Shown: piece by piece, positions 56,348 through 64,000 of the stretch
How positions within the stretch are numbered: position 1 is the first letter of the stretch
Layout: each line of letters starts with the position of its first letter
NCBI RefSeq assembly: GCF_014205055.1
Contig: NZ_JACHMS010000001.1
Location: 372,001-436,000 of the forward strand
Direction of reading: 5' to 3'
DNA length: 64,000 bases
Source of the DNA: Streptomyces luteogriseus
Lineage (GTDB): Bacteria > Actinomycetota > Actinomycetes > Streptomycetales > Streptomycetaceae
The notes under the pieces: model-generated
Database searches by the model: none
What the model saw: only the letters and a program-made list of their open reading frames with translations
What the model was told of the DNA's origin: nothing
Made by a program: the position numbers and the translations under genes

Positions 56348-57643
56348 ATGGGCGAGTTGGTTCCCGGCGGCAACGTCGCGTTGCCGGGCGGTGCGGTGAC
56401 GGTGCGGGTGCCCGGTCCGTTCGACGTGTCCGCGCTCGTGACCGACGACGGCGGAAGAGTCCGGGACGACGGCGACTTCGTCTTCTACAACCAGCCGGGG
56501 GCGCCGGGGGTGGTCCTGCGGAGCGACGCGCTCACCGTGGACCCGCCGGGGCTGCGCACCGGCGCGACCCGGGTCACCGTCGTCGTCAGCCCCTCCGACC
56601 CCAAAACCGCGCTCGGCCGCCTGCCCTCCCCCACCCTCCACGTCACCGACGCGGGTGGCCGCACGCTCGCCCGCTTCACCCCGCCGCATCCCGGTCAGGA
56701 GACTGTGCTGCTGCTCGCGGAGCTCTACCGGCGCGGCGACCGCTGGAAGCTGCGCGCCCTGGGCCAGGGGTACGCCGACGGACTGGCGGGACTCGCACGG
56801 GACTTCGGCGTCGATGTCGTGGACGAGACCTCCCCCGCCGTTCCCGCGGGCCCCAGCGCCGCCCCCGATCCGGACGGTTTCCTGCCCTTGGTCAACCCCG
56901 CCCGTGCCACGGCCGGTTCGCCTCCGCTCTCCCTGGACGTCCGCCTGATGTCGGCGGCCCGGGAGCACGCCGCCGCCATGGCCGCGGCCGGACGTCTCGG
57001 CGTCGAGACGCATGACGGCGTCTCCGTCTACCAGCGCGTCATCGGCTCCGGTTTCGCGTATCTCACCGTCGGCGAGCACCTGGTGTCCGGACCGCGTACG
57101 ACCGCGGAGTTCGTCGCGTACTGCCTGCGCACGGACGGGCCCGGGCGCACCCTGCACGACCCGGCGTTCACCCACGCCGGACTGGCGCATGTGCACGACG
57201 GCCCCTCCGGTGACGTCTACTGGACGGCGCTGTGGGCCAGGCCCTTCACCCCGGACGGGCTGGCCGGCACGGCGGCGGCCGTCGTCGACCTCACCAACCG
57301 GGAGCGCACCCGGCACGGGCTCCCGCCCCTGTCCGCCGACCCTCTGCTCACCACGGCCGCCCAGGCGCACAGCGCGGACATGGTGGCCCGCGCCTTCTAC
57401 GCGCACACCGCACCGGACGGCAGCCAGCCCTGGGACCGGGCCGCCGCCGCGGGTTCCACCAGGCGTTCCGTCGGCGAGAACATCGCCTGCGGCCAGCGCT
57501 CCCCGGCCGATGTCGTGGAGGGGTGGATGAACAGCCCAGGCCACCGGGCCAACATCCTCAAGCCCGGCTTCACCCACATCGGCATCGGCTTCGCCGGCGG
57601 CGGCCGGGCGGGCATGTACTGGACGCAGCTCTTCGGCGGTTGA
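56348..57643 (+). CDS. TerD domain fused to two CAP domains
   Basis: 431 residues. Residues 1-165 match TerD: ELVPGGNVALPGGAVTVRVP, VVLRSDALTVDPPGLRTGA, VTVVVSPSDP, with acidic Ca-binding-type loops. Two CAP/SCP domains follow: one at about 180-300 (SLDVRLMSAAREHAAAMAA, VGEHLVSGPRTT, HVHDGPSGDVYWTALWA) and one at 305-431 (LTNRERTRHGLPPLSADPLL, AHSADMVARAFYAHTAPDG, VGENIACGQ, WMNSPGHRANILKPGFTHIG). The second keeps the H/E/E/H-type pocket and is the active-looking copy. No signal peptide is present, so an intracellular protein combining a tellurite/stress-type module with a normally secreted fold is unusual. GTG 56345 or ATG 56348 start. Confidence 0.87.
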   Translation: MGELVPGGNVALPGGAVTVRVPGPFDVSALVTDDGGRVRDDGDFVFYNQPGAPGVVLRSDALTVDPPGLRTGATRVTVVVSPSDPKTALGRLPSPTLHVTDAGGRTLARFTPPHPGQETVLLLAELYRRGDRWKLRALGQGYADGLAGLARDFGVDVVDETSPAVPAGPSAAPDPDGFLPLVNPARATAGSPPLSLDVRLMSAAREHAAAMAAAGRLGVETHDGVSVYQRVIGSGFAYLTVGEHLVSGPRTTAEFVAYCLRTDGPGRTLHDPAFTHAGLAHVHDGPSGDVYWTALWARPFTPDGLAGTAAAVVDLTNRERTRHGLPPLSADPLLTTAAQAHSADMVARAFYAHTAPDGSQPWDRAAAAGSTRRSVGENIACGQRSPADVVEGWMNSPGHRANILKPGFTHIGIGFAGGGRAGMYWTQLFGG

Positions 57644-57716
57644 CGGCCGGCCGCCTCACGACCGGGCCGCCTGCGCGATCTTGGCGGAGGGAAGCGCTCC
57701 GGGCGAGGATGCGGGT

Positions 57717-58394
57717 ATGAAGGGTGACCTCTTTTCCAGCGAGCACATGGTGCAGCCGGCCGTAGCGCCGGGCATGGCGGTCGAGAACGCCAAGTGCATC
57801 CGGTACACGGTGAACGGCGAAATGCTCGCCCGGCAGGGCGCGATGATCTCCTACCGCGGCAACCTCCAGTTCGAACGCAAGGGCCAGGGCGTGGGCGGCA
57901 TGCTCAAGCGCGCGGTCACCGGGGAGGGGTTGCCGCTGATGGCGGTGCGCGGGCAGGGTGAGGCCTGGTTCGCGCACGAGGCGCAGAACTGTTTCGTCGT
58001 CGATGTCGAGCCCGGCGACGAGTTCACGGTCAACGGCCGCAACGTCCTGTGTTTCGACGCCACGTTGTCCTACCGCATCGCGACCGTGAAGGGCGCGGGC
58101 ATGACCGGCGGCGGCCTCTTCAACAGCGTCTTCACGGGGCACGGCAAGCTGGGCCTGGTGTGCGAGGGCAATCCGCTCGTCATTCCGGTCTCGCCGCAGT
58201 ACCCGGTGTACGTCGACACGGACGCGATCGTCGGCTGGACCGCGGGTCTGCAGACCTCCCTGCACCGCTCCCAGTCCATCGGGTCGATGCTGCGCGGCGG
58301 CTCCGGAGAGGCCGTACAACTGCTGCTGCAGGGCGAGGGGTACGTCGTCGTCCGGCCGAGCGAGGCGACCCCGCACAAAGCCGGCCAGCACTGA
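57717..58394 (+). CDS. AIM24 family protein
   Basis: 225 residues. The family pattern is seen in IRYTVNGEMLARQGAMISYR, LMAVRGQGEAWFAHEAQNCF, VVDVEPGDEFTVNGRNVLCF and the closing SGEAVQLLLQGEGYVVVRPS (cited as separate strands of a jelly-roll). AIM24-like bacterial proteins are thought to sit at membranes or bind a ligand in a beta barrel; function is unclear. ATG 57717 follows GAGGA at good spacing; upstream frame to 57681 lacks a site. Followed by a hairpin. Confidence 0.87.
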   Translation: MKGDLFSSEHMVQPAVAPGMAVENAKCIRYTVNGEMLARQGAMISYRGNLQFERKGQGVGGMLKRAVTGEGLPLMAVRGQGEAWFAHEAQNCFVVDVEPGDEFTVNGRNVLCFDATLSYRIATVKGAGMTGGGLFNSVFTGHGKLGLVCEGNPLVIPVSPQYPVYVDTDAIVGWTAGLQTSLHRSQSIGSMLRGGSGEAVQLLLQGEGYVVVRPSEATPHKAGQH

Positions 58395-58466
58395 ACGCCC
58401 ATCAGGTGATCTGCGCCTCAGAGGCAACCCGGTCCGTTCCGCCGACGTCTTGATCGGCAACAGGTG

Positions 58467-58493
58467 CTGCCCTGGCCTTTGTGGCCGGGGCAG
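58467..58493. terminator. Hairpin after AIM24 gene
   Basis: CTGCCCTGGCC (58467-58477), loop TTTGT, GGCCGGGGCAG (58483-58493): eleven pairs including one G-U. No T-tract. Lies 73 bp after the AIM24 stop and just before the 13-bp repeats. Confidence 0.65.
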
Positions 58494-58512
58494 GTTCTCA
58501 CCCCTCTATGCA

Positions 58513-58538
58513 CGCTATGTATACGCGCTATGTATACG
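58513..58538. repeat. 13-bp tandem repeat in TPR gene promoter region
   Basis: CGCTATGTATACG appears twice head to tail (58513-58525, 58526-58538), each with a GTATAC palindrome. The pair sits 29-54 bp before the TPR gene start, in an AT-rich patch that stands out from the GC-rich surroundings. It looks like a doubled regulator site covering the promoter. Confidence 0.6.
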
Positions 58539-58566
58539 TGGTGCGCATACGGACCGAAAGGCATCG

Positions 58567-59628
58567 ATGTACGGCAAGGCATTCGCCCCGGAGTACCAGG
58601 GCGCGCTCACCACTCTGTCCGTCAACTCCTCCCTGACCGACGTCCTGGCCGCCGGTACCGAGCAGTTGAGAGCGGCCGAGCGCGCCGGACAGCCCGGGGA
58701 GGCGGCGCGTTCCGGACTCGCGGTGGCCGAGGCGCACCGCCGGCTGGGCCGGGTCGAGGACGCGGACCGGGCCTGGAAGGCGAGCTACCGCGCGGCCCGG
58801 CAGGCCGGGGACGTCGGGGCGATGGCCTGGGCTCTGTGGAGCGGCGGCACACTGGCCCGGCAGCGCGGCGCGCTCCGGCTGGCCCGCAGGCTGCTCCAGC
58901 TGGCCGCCGACCTCGGCGAACGCGGCGGGGACATCGTCGTCCGCGGCTACTCGCTGGCCGGCCTGGCCGAGACCGGACGCATCCAGGGCGACTACGAGGC
59001 CGTCGGCCGCCTGCACGAGCAGTTGCTCGCCGAGGCCCGGCGACGCGGGGAGGCGCGGCACACGGTATGGGCGCTGGAGGGCATCGCCCAGATGCACCGC
59101 AACACCGGGCGCTACGACACGGCGTACGCGCTGTTCGAGGAGGCCGCCGAGATCGCCGCCCGGGCCGACGACCGGCGCGGTCACGCCTGGGCGCTGCGCG
59201 GGCTGGCCGACGTGGTGTCGGTGCGCGACGGGGACACCGAGCGGGCCCTGGAGCTGCTGAGCGAGGCGGAGACGGCGTGCCGCGCGATGCGGCTGTCCAG
59301 CGCGCTGGCCTACAACCACAAGATGCGCGGCAACGTCCTGTACCGGGCGGGGCGTTACGCCGAGGCACGGGAGCTGTACGAGCAGGCGCTCGAGGAGTTC
59401 CGCGAGATGAGCGAGCCGCGCGGGGAGGCCCTGTCGCGCCTGGGGCTCGCCAAGTCCCTGGCCCGCCTGGGCCGCGACCGTGCCGAGACGGCGGCCGAAC
59501 TGGCGGACCTCGCCGGCCTGCTGGAGCGCATCGGCCTCCAGCACGCTCGCCGGATGGTGGCCCGGGCTCACGAGGAACTCGGCATACCGGCCGCCGAGCA
59601 GGCGGCGGCGACGGGGGCGGCACGGTGA
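58567..59628 (+). CDS. Tetratricopeptide repeat protein
   Basis: 353 residues, nearly all TPR helices. At least five repeats of about 35-40 residues can be followed from residue 30 on (AAERAGQPGEAARSGLAVAE; ALWSGGTLARQRGALRLAR; LEGIAQMHRNTGRYDTAYAL; LRGLADVVSVRDGDTERALE; RGNVLYRAGRYAEARELYEQ). No enzymatic motif. ATG 58567 follows GAAAGGC; the frame is open further upstream but crosses the 13-bp repeats. Its stop overlaps the polyprenyl synthase GTG by four bases (GTGA), so it is probably a partner or scaffold for that enzyme. Confidence 0.85.
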   Translation: MYGKAFAPEYQGALTTLSVNSSLTDVLAAGTEQLRAAERAGQPGEAARSGLAVAEAHRRLGRVEDADRAWKASYRAARQAGDVGAMAWALWSGGTLARQRGALRLARRLLQLAADLGERGGDIVVRGYSLAGLAETGRIQGDYEAVGRLHEQLLAEARRRGEARHTVWALEGIAQMHRNTGRYDTAYALFEEAAEIAARADDRRGHAWALRGLADVVSVRDGDTERALELLSEAETACRAMRLSSALAYNHKMRGNVLYRAGRYAEARELYEQALEEFREMSEPRGEALSRLGLAKSLARLGRDRAETAAELADLAGLLERIGLQHARRMVARAHEELGIPAAEQAAATGAAR

Positions 59629-60773
59629 CGGCGCTGCCGATGACGGTGCGGGCGGCGCATGTGGCTCCCGCCGCTCGACGGCCGACGCCGCAGGGCGACA
59701 CGCATGACGCTCCCCGTACGGCACGGCAGGGCGAGCCGCACGCTCCCACGGCCGGTTCTCCCGCGGCGGGCGCCGACGGCGTGCCCGGGGTCCTCGACCG
59801 CTGCCGCGCCTTGGTCCGGCCCTCCCTGGAGGAAGCCGTCGGGCGGCTTCACCCCTGGGTCGGCGAGATGGCCGCCTACTCGTTCGGCTGGTGCGAGGTC
59901 GGGGGTGCGCCGGCCGTCGCCTCCGGCGGCAAGGGCGTACGGCAGGCACTCGCGGTGCTCGGGGCCGAGGCCGCCGGTGCGCCGGAGCGGGCCGGGGTGG
60001 CGGCGGCCGTCGCGGTGGAGCTGGTGCACACCTTCTCCCTGCTGCACGACGACATCATGGACGGTGACGGGGACCGGCGAGGCCGCCCGACCGTGTGGAA
60101 GGCCTACGGCACGGGGCCCGCGGTGCTCGCGGGCGACGCCCTGTTCGCCCTGGCCGTCGAGACGCTGGCCGCGGAACCGGGCGGCGCCCGGGCCGTGCGG
60201 ACGCTGTCCGTGGCCCTGGGCGACCTGGTGCGCGGGCAGGCGGACGACCTGCTGTTCGCCGACCGTCCGTGGACGGGGCCGGAGCGGGTACGGCCCGACG
60301 AGTACCGGGCGATGGCGGAGCACAAGACGGGCGCGCTCCTGGGCTGCGCGGCCGCGCTGGGCGCCGTGCTCGGGGGCGCCGGCTCCGGGACGGCCGCCGC
60401 GCTCGACCGGGCGGGCCGGCATCTCGGGGTCGCGTTCCAGATCGTCGACGACGTGCTGGGTATCTGGGGCGATCCCCGTGTCACCGGCAAGCCGGTCCAC
60501 GGCGATCTGCGCGAGCGGAAGAAGACCTTCCCGGTGCTGGTGGCGCTCGGCTCCCCGATCGGCGGCCGGATCGCGGACCTCCTGGAGTCGGGCGACGCGC
60601 CGGAGACGGCGGCGACCCTGATCGAGGAGGCCGGCGGCCGCTCAGTGGCCCTGGCGGAGGCCCGGCGGCACATCACCGCCGTGGAGACAGCCCTCTCCGA
60701 TGTGCCGTCGACCACCCGGGCCGCCGGTGAGCTGCGGTCGCTGCTCGGCTACCTGGTGCGGCGCGACGTCTGA
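59625..60773 (+). CDS. Polyprenyl diphosphate synthase
   Basis: 382 residues. The prenyltransferase core (about 55-382) has the first Asp-rich motif SLLHDDIMDGDGDRRGRPT and the second FQIVDDVLGIWGDPRVTG, plus GKGVRQAL and the ERKKTFPVL loop. It elongates isoprenyl diphosphates with IPP; chain length is not predicted here. An N-terminal extension of about 50 residues rich in Ala, Pro and Arg has no core counterpart and looks disordered; similar tails occur on polyprenyl synthases packaged in family 2 encapsulins, but no shell gene is seen here. Translation is coupled to the TPR gene. Confidence 0.88.
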   Translation: MTALPMTVRAAHVAPAARRPTPQGDTHDAPRTARQGEPHAPTAGSPAAGADGVPGVLDRCRALVRPSLEEAVGRLHPWVGEMAAYSFGWCEVGGAPAVASGGKGVRQALAVLGAEAAGAPERAGVAAAVAVELVHTFSLLHDDIMDGDGDRRGRPTVWKAYGTGPAVLAGDALFALAVETLAAEPGGARAVRTLSVALGDLVRGQADDLLFADRPWTGPERVRPDEYRAMAEHKTGALLGCAAALGAVLGGAGSGTAAALDRAGRHLGVAFQIVDDVLGIWGDPRVTGKPVHGDLRERKKTFPVLVALGSPIGGRIADLLESGDAPETAATLIEEAGGRSVALAEARRHITAVETALSDVPSTTRAAGELRSLLGYLVRRDV

Positions 60774-61139
60774 GCCCTCGCCGGCACCGGGCCCTCGATA
60801 CGGTCCGGGGTGCTCCGCGCGGTGCCGGCATCTCGCGCGGGGCGGGCTCCCGGCGAAGGCGGGGCGCCACGTCGCGGCGAAGGCAGGGCGCCACGTCGCG
60901 GCGAAGGCAGGGCGCCACGTCGCGGCGAAGGCAGGGCGCCACGTCGCGGCGAAGGCAGGGGGCCACGTCGCGGCGAAGGCAGGGGGCGCGGACTCTCGGC
61001 GAAGGCGGGGACGACGTACCACCTCCCACGTCGTCCCGCTCCGCCCGCCGGCGCCCACACCGCGTTGACCTCGGCGCCCCGCGCACGTCAGGGTTCGACA
61101 CGGCGCGTTTCGCGACCCCGCGCCGGAAGGATGACTGCC
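60774..61139. other. Intergenic region with 24-bp minisatellite
   Basis: 366 bp between polyprenyl synthase and the PLP enzyme. Apart from the tandem array (60851-61020) it contains GGAAGG, the ribosome site for the downstream gene. Frames run open through the array on both strands because the unit is a multiple of three, but codon use and lack of ribosome sites argue against a coding role. Confidence 0.6.
60851..61020. repeat. 24-bp tandem repeat array (minisatellite)
   Basis: Units of CGGCGAAGGCAGGGCGCCAC plus GTCG begin at 60851, 60875, 60899, 60923 and 60947. Units two to four are identical; the first and fifth each differ at one position. Degenerate units follow at 60971 and 60997. Each contains a GGCGCC palindrome and a GGCGAAGGC core. 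No unique spacers, so it is not a CRISPR. Confidence 0.9.
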
Positions 61140-62099
61140 ATGATCGGCATCTCGGAGATCGAAGCCGTGGCGGGGCGGATCGCCCACCACGTCGTGCGCA
61201 CCCCGACCGTGGACAGCCCGGGGCTGTCGGCGCTGCTCGGGGCCCCGGTCACCGCGAAGCTCGAACTGCTGCAGCGCACCGGGTCGTTCAAGGCGCGCGG
61301 GGCCACGGCGAAACTGCTGTCGCTGGGCGAGGCGGAGAGGGCCGCCGGGGTGGTGGCGGTCAGCGGCGGCAACCACGGGATCGCCGTCGGGGTCATGGCC
61401 GCGGCTCTCGATGTGAAGGCCACGGTGGTGATGCCGCGCTCGGCACCCGCCCGTGCCGTGGAGATCGCGGAGGCGGCCGGCGCGTCGGTGCGGCTGACCG
61501 ACGACATGGACGGGGCGTTCGCGCTCATGACGCGGCTCCAGCAGGAGGGGCTGACCCTGGTCCACCCCTTCGACGACCCGGTGGTGATCGCCGGACAGGG
61601 CACGGTCGGGCTGGAGTTCGCCGCCGACGCCGGTGAGCTCACGGACGTCCTCGTGAGCATCGGGGGCGGCGGCCTGATCGCCGGCGTCGCCGCCGCGCTG
61701 AGGGCCTGCCGGCCCGGGGTGCGGGTGTGGGGCGTGGAGACCGAGGGTGCGCAGGCGATGTCCGAGGCGCTGGCGGCGGGTGGTCCGTTGCCGGTCCCCC
61801 TGTCGTCGATCGTCTCCACCCTCAGCGCGCCGTCCGTGTCGCAGCTGACGTACGACCATGTCTCCGCCCTGGTCACCGAGGTTCTCGTGGTTCCGGACCG
61901 GGAGGCCGTACAGGGTTCACTGGATCTGGCCGACCACGCCAAGGTGTGGGCCGAACCGGCGGCCGGCTGCCTGCTGCCGGCCGCCCGGCAGGTTCTGGAG
62001 CGGGTCGGCGACGGGGCCCGGCTCGGCCTGGTGGTGTGCGGAGGCAACGCGACGACGGGCGATCTGTTCGCCTGGTCGCATCGCTTCGGTCTGCGCTGA
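61140..62099 (+). CDS. Threonine/serine dehydratase-like PLP enzyme
   Basis: 319 residues, fold-type II PLP enzyme of the threonine/serine dehydratase and racemase group. KLELLQRTGSFKARGA holds the Schiff-base lysine in GSFKARG; SGGNHGIAVGVMAAAL is the substrate-carboxylate loop; LVSIGGGGLIAGVAAAL is the phosphate-binding tetraglycine. C-terminal regulatory (ACT-like) domain of biosynthetic IlvA is absent, so it is the short catabolic or racemase-like type. ATG 61140 has GGAAGG at good spacing; ATG 61131 is too close to it. The 24-bp array lies 120 bp upstream. Confidence 0.87.
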   Translation: MIGISEIEAVAGRIAHHVVRTPTVDSPGLSALLGAPVTAKLELLQRTGSFKARGATAKLLSLGEAERAAGVVAVSGGNHGIAVGVMAAALDVKATVVMPRSAPARAVEIAEAAGASVRLTDDMDGAFALMTRLQQEGLTLVHPFDDPVVIAGQGTVGLEFAADAGELTDVLVSIGGGGLIAGVAAALRACRPGVRVWGVETEGAQAMSEALAAGGPLPVPLSSIVSTLSAPSVSQLTYDHVSALVTEVLVVPDREAVQGSLDLADHAKVWAEPAAGCLLPAARQVLERVGDGARLGLVVCGGNATTGDLFAWSHRFGLR

Positions 62100-62449
62100 C
62101 GTTCCGGTGGCTCTCGGGGAATCCGGGGCGGAATTCATCGGAGGGCTCCGAGTTCAGACGCTGTACACGTCCGCATTTACCGCCGGTTACCACCAGGCCC
62201 GGCGGGAATTCGCGAATCCGCGGCGGCGACGGGCTGATTTCGGCGCCCGCCACGGCCCCGGCCGCCGAGGTGAACCGCGCCCGAGACGGCGAAAGACCGT
62301 TTTTCCTCGCACACTTGCACCCATACTCGCCCCTTCCCTTGAACAAAAGACAGGAATGAACACGGAGTTGCGATCCGTTTGAACGCGGGGTGCCTCGCTC
62401 CCCGTACCTCTGGAAAAGGTCAGAGCCAGGTTTCCAGCGAGGGATGGCC
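62100..62449. other. Intergenic region before the kinase-like gene
   Basis: 350 bp with lower GC than neighbours from about 62160 to 62400. A tiny frame (MNTELRSV, 62356-62382) has an AGGA before it but is too short to support. ACGG(7)CCGT followed by TTTT near 62286-62304 is a very weak terminator-like motif. No clear promoter box. Confidence 0.4.
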
Positions 62450-64000
62450 ATGGGCAGGGCGCACGTCTCCACACACCAGTTGGTCGCCGGCCGGTACCGG
62501 CTGCTAGAGATCATCCAGCGCGAGACCAACCGCATCTGCTGGTACGCCGAGGACACCGGGGCCGGTGAGATCTCCCGCCCGTGTCTCGTGACCCAGATCG
62601 GGCTTCCGGAGGACCCGCGCGCAGCCGAGCGCCGGGCCGCCGCCCGCCTGCTGCGCACCACCGAGAACATGGCGCTGCTGTGTCCCGGCCGGATCGCCAC
62701 GGTCGTCGACGCCGTCGAGGAGGCCGGCGCCCTGTGGACCGTGAACGAGTGGATCGACGGCACCCCGCTCGGTGAACTCCTCTCGGAGCAGGGCACGTTC
62801 AACTACGTGCGGGCGGCGCGGATCGGCCTGGAGCTGCTCGACGTGCTGGACGCCGCGCACGCCGAGGGCATCACGCACGGCGAGCTCAGCCCCGGCCAGG
62901 TGTTCGTGCGCGAGGGCCACTCGGTCGTCGTCACCGGCTACGGCCTGGCCGGCGCGACCCTCGCGCCCCGGCTCACGGCACCCGCGTACGCCTCCCCGGA
63001 ACAGGCCCGCGACCAGCGCATCGGCCCCGCCGCGGACCTCTGGGCGCTGGGCTCGATCCTGTACACGATGGTCGAGGGGCGCCCGCCGTTCCGGGACCGG
63101 GGACGCCCGGAGAACACCCTGAAGGGCGTGGACCGGCTGCCGCTGCGCACGCCGGTGCGCGCCGGGCCGCTCACCCAGGTCGTGCAGGGACTGCTCCGCA
63201 AGGACTCACGGGAGCGGCTGACCCGCCCCGTGGTGCGTGAGGCGCTGACCCGCGCACTGAGCGAGGATCCCGAGGCCGCCCTGGCCGCGGCACCGGTCCC
63301 GCGGCTGCGCGGCGCCTACGCCGCGATGCGCCCGGGGAGCCCGGCATGGAGCAGACGGACCATGGTGGCGGGAACGGCCCTGGCCGTCGTCACCGTCGCG
63401 GTCGCCGTGCTCGCCGCGACCCAGGGGCTGCCCGGCACGGACAGCGGCAGCGACACGGCCGAATCACCGGTCCGGCCGCCGGCCTCGGCCGCCACGCCGG
63501 GCGAGGACACCGGCGGCGACAGCCCCGAGCCGTCCGGACCGCCCAGTCCGCCCAGGTCCCCCTCCCCCACCCCCAGCCCGTCGTCCCCGCCCCCCGCTCC
63601 CACTCCCACGCCCACACCGTCCGCCCCGGCCACGGCCCTGCCGCCCGGCTTCCAGCGCTACCGGGCACCGGAGGGCTTCTCCGTCGCGCTGCCCGAGGGC
63701 TGGAAGCGGCTGGACACCGACCGCGACGGCGAGGCGTACCGGGTCCTCTTCGGCGCCGAGGGGGACGACCGCACACTGGCCGTCACCTACAGCGAGCAGG
63801 CCGGCCCGGACCCCGTGGCCGTGTGGCGGGACGACGTCGAACCCAACCTCAAGCAGGCGGACGGCTACGACCGGATCGGCGCGATCCGCGCGACGACGTA
63901 CCAGGGTCGCCAGGCCGCCGACATGGAGTGGACCGCCGACGTCGACGGCACCCGGGTGCACACCCTCGGCCGGGGCATCCTGCTGGGTGAGGGCCGGAGC
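62450..64000 (+). CDS. Membrane-anchored Ser/Thr kinase-like pseudokinase, 3' end cut
   Basis: 517 codons to the window edge, no stop. Residues 10-270 fold like a bacterial Hanks-type kinase (LVAGRYRLLEIIQRETN, APAYASPEQARDQRIGPAAD, DLWALGSILYTMVEGRPPF), but the strand-3 lysine is replaced (CLVTQIG), HRD is HGE (143-145, HGELSPGQVFV) and DFG is GYG (VTGYGLAG). All three catalytic motifs are therefore lost. A membrane helix follows (305-327, VAGTALAVVTVAVAVLAA), then a Pro/Ser/Thr linker and an extracellular domain (YRAPEGFSVALPEGWKRLDT) as in many Streptomyces kinases. GAGGG before ATG 62450; ATG 62444 is the alternative start. Confidence 0.85.
   Translation, partial: MGRAHVSTHQLVAGRYRLLEIIQRETNRICWYAEDTGAGEISRPCLVTQIGLPEDPRAAERRAAARLLRTTENMALLCPGRIATVVDAVEEAGALWTVNEWIDGTPLGELLSEQGTFNYVRAARIGLELLDVLDAAHAEGITHGELSPGQVFVREGHSVVVTGYGLAGATLAPRLTAPAYASPEQARDQRIGPAADLWALGSILYTMVEGRPPFRDRGRPENTLKGVDRLPLRTPVRAGPLTQVVQGLLRKDSRERLTRPVVREALTRALSEDPEAALAAAPVPRLRGAYAAMRPGSPAWSRRTMVAGTALAVVTVAVAVLAATQGLPGTDSGSDTAESPVRPPASAATPGEDTGGDSPEPSGPPSPPRSPSPTPSPSSPPPAPTPTPTPSAPATALPPGFQRYRAPEGFSVALPEGWKRLDTDRDGEAYRVLFGAEGDDRTLAVTYSEQAGPDPVAVWRDDVEPNLKQADGYDRIGAIRATTYQGRQAADMEWTADVDGTRVHTLGRGILLGEGRS

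Noticed and set aside
57644..60773. Encapsulin shell gene to go with the polyprenyl synthase
   Set aside because: No HK97-type or cNMP-insert shell protein is encoded in the flanking genes within the window.
60851..61020. Array considered as a CRISPR
   Set aside because: Units abut each other with no unique spacers, and no cas genes are present.
60810..61130. Repeat-encoded peptide (GEGRAPRR units) as an N-terminal extension of the PLP enzyme
   Set aside because: Family members begin near MIGISEIE, the GGAAGG site fixes ATG 61140, and the repeats are open in several frames.
62356..62382. Eight-residue frame MNTELRSV with AGGA upstream
   Set aside because: Too short to distinguish from chance; no link to the downstream gene.

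Overview
The window is high-GC chromosomal DNA from a streptomycete. Evidence for this: GTG starts and GGAGG-type ribosome binding sites are common, codon third positions are strongly G/C, and the families are typical of Streptomyces (DUF5133, DUF6480, a WhiB-like protein, SigB/F/G-type sigma factors, many stand-alone HATPase anti-sigma-like proteins, a GlgE-TreS-Mak-GlgB operon). I see no rRNA, tRNA, insertion sequence, phage gene or CRISPR array. Both ends cut a gene.

Layout. 1-3.5 kb: the start of an unknown minus-strand gene, a decayed ABC-2 permease remnant, a SigB-family sigma factor, an ANTAR protein and a VOC protein. 3.5-14.4 kb: alpha-glucan and trehalose metabolism, with glgX (minus, coupled to an HATPase-fold regulator), then a DUF5133 gene and the plus-strand operon glgE-treS-mak-glgB closed by a strong hairpin. 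14.4-18.9 kb: a carboxylate-amine ligase, DUF6480, an acyl-CoA synthetase with an altered P-loop, an anti-sigma-like HATPase and a PRC-barrel protein.

18.9-33 kb is a stress-signalling island. Two divergent SigB-type promoters fire towards the PRC-barrel gene and a STAS antagonist. A tightly overlapping five-gene stressosome-type operon follows (rsbR, rsbS, rsbT, an HATPase-PP2C fusion and a GAF-PP2C phosphatase), then a type II NADH dehydrogenase and a FUSC membrane protein. A minus-strand run then carries an anti-sigma-like HATPase, a second SigB-family sigma factor, DUF5133, ANTAR-GAF, DUF1206 and an unknown acidic protein. The two sigma genes share a conserved 21-bp leader element.

33-47.7 kb: mixed metabolism and regulation (Orn/Lys/Arg decarboxylase, cNMP-domain protein, MFS exporter, divergent LysE and ArgP-like pair, two TetR regulators with candidate operators, saccharopine dehydrogenase-like protein, a WhiB-like protein with unusual cysteine spacing, FAD dehydrogenase, AlkB-like oxygenase, MBL hydrolase, DUF4032 kinase-like protein, universal stress protein).

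47.7-64 kb: a three-gene overlapping module (response regulator fused to a thioredoxin-reductase-like flavoprotein; cNMP-domain histidine kinase; UBP zinc finger), a large LuxR-family ATPase regulator, a secreted SGNH hydrolase, a TerD protein fused to two CAP domains, an AIM24 protein, a TPR protein coupled to a polyprenyl diphosphate synthase, a 24-bp minisatellite, a PLP-dependent dehydratase, and a membrane-anchored kinase-like protein lacking every catalytic motif.

The most novel candidates are the response regulator/flavoprotein-kinase-zinc-finger module, the TerD-CAP-CAP fusion, the shared sigma-factor leader element, the pseudokinase and the 24-bp tandem array.
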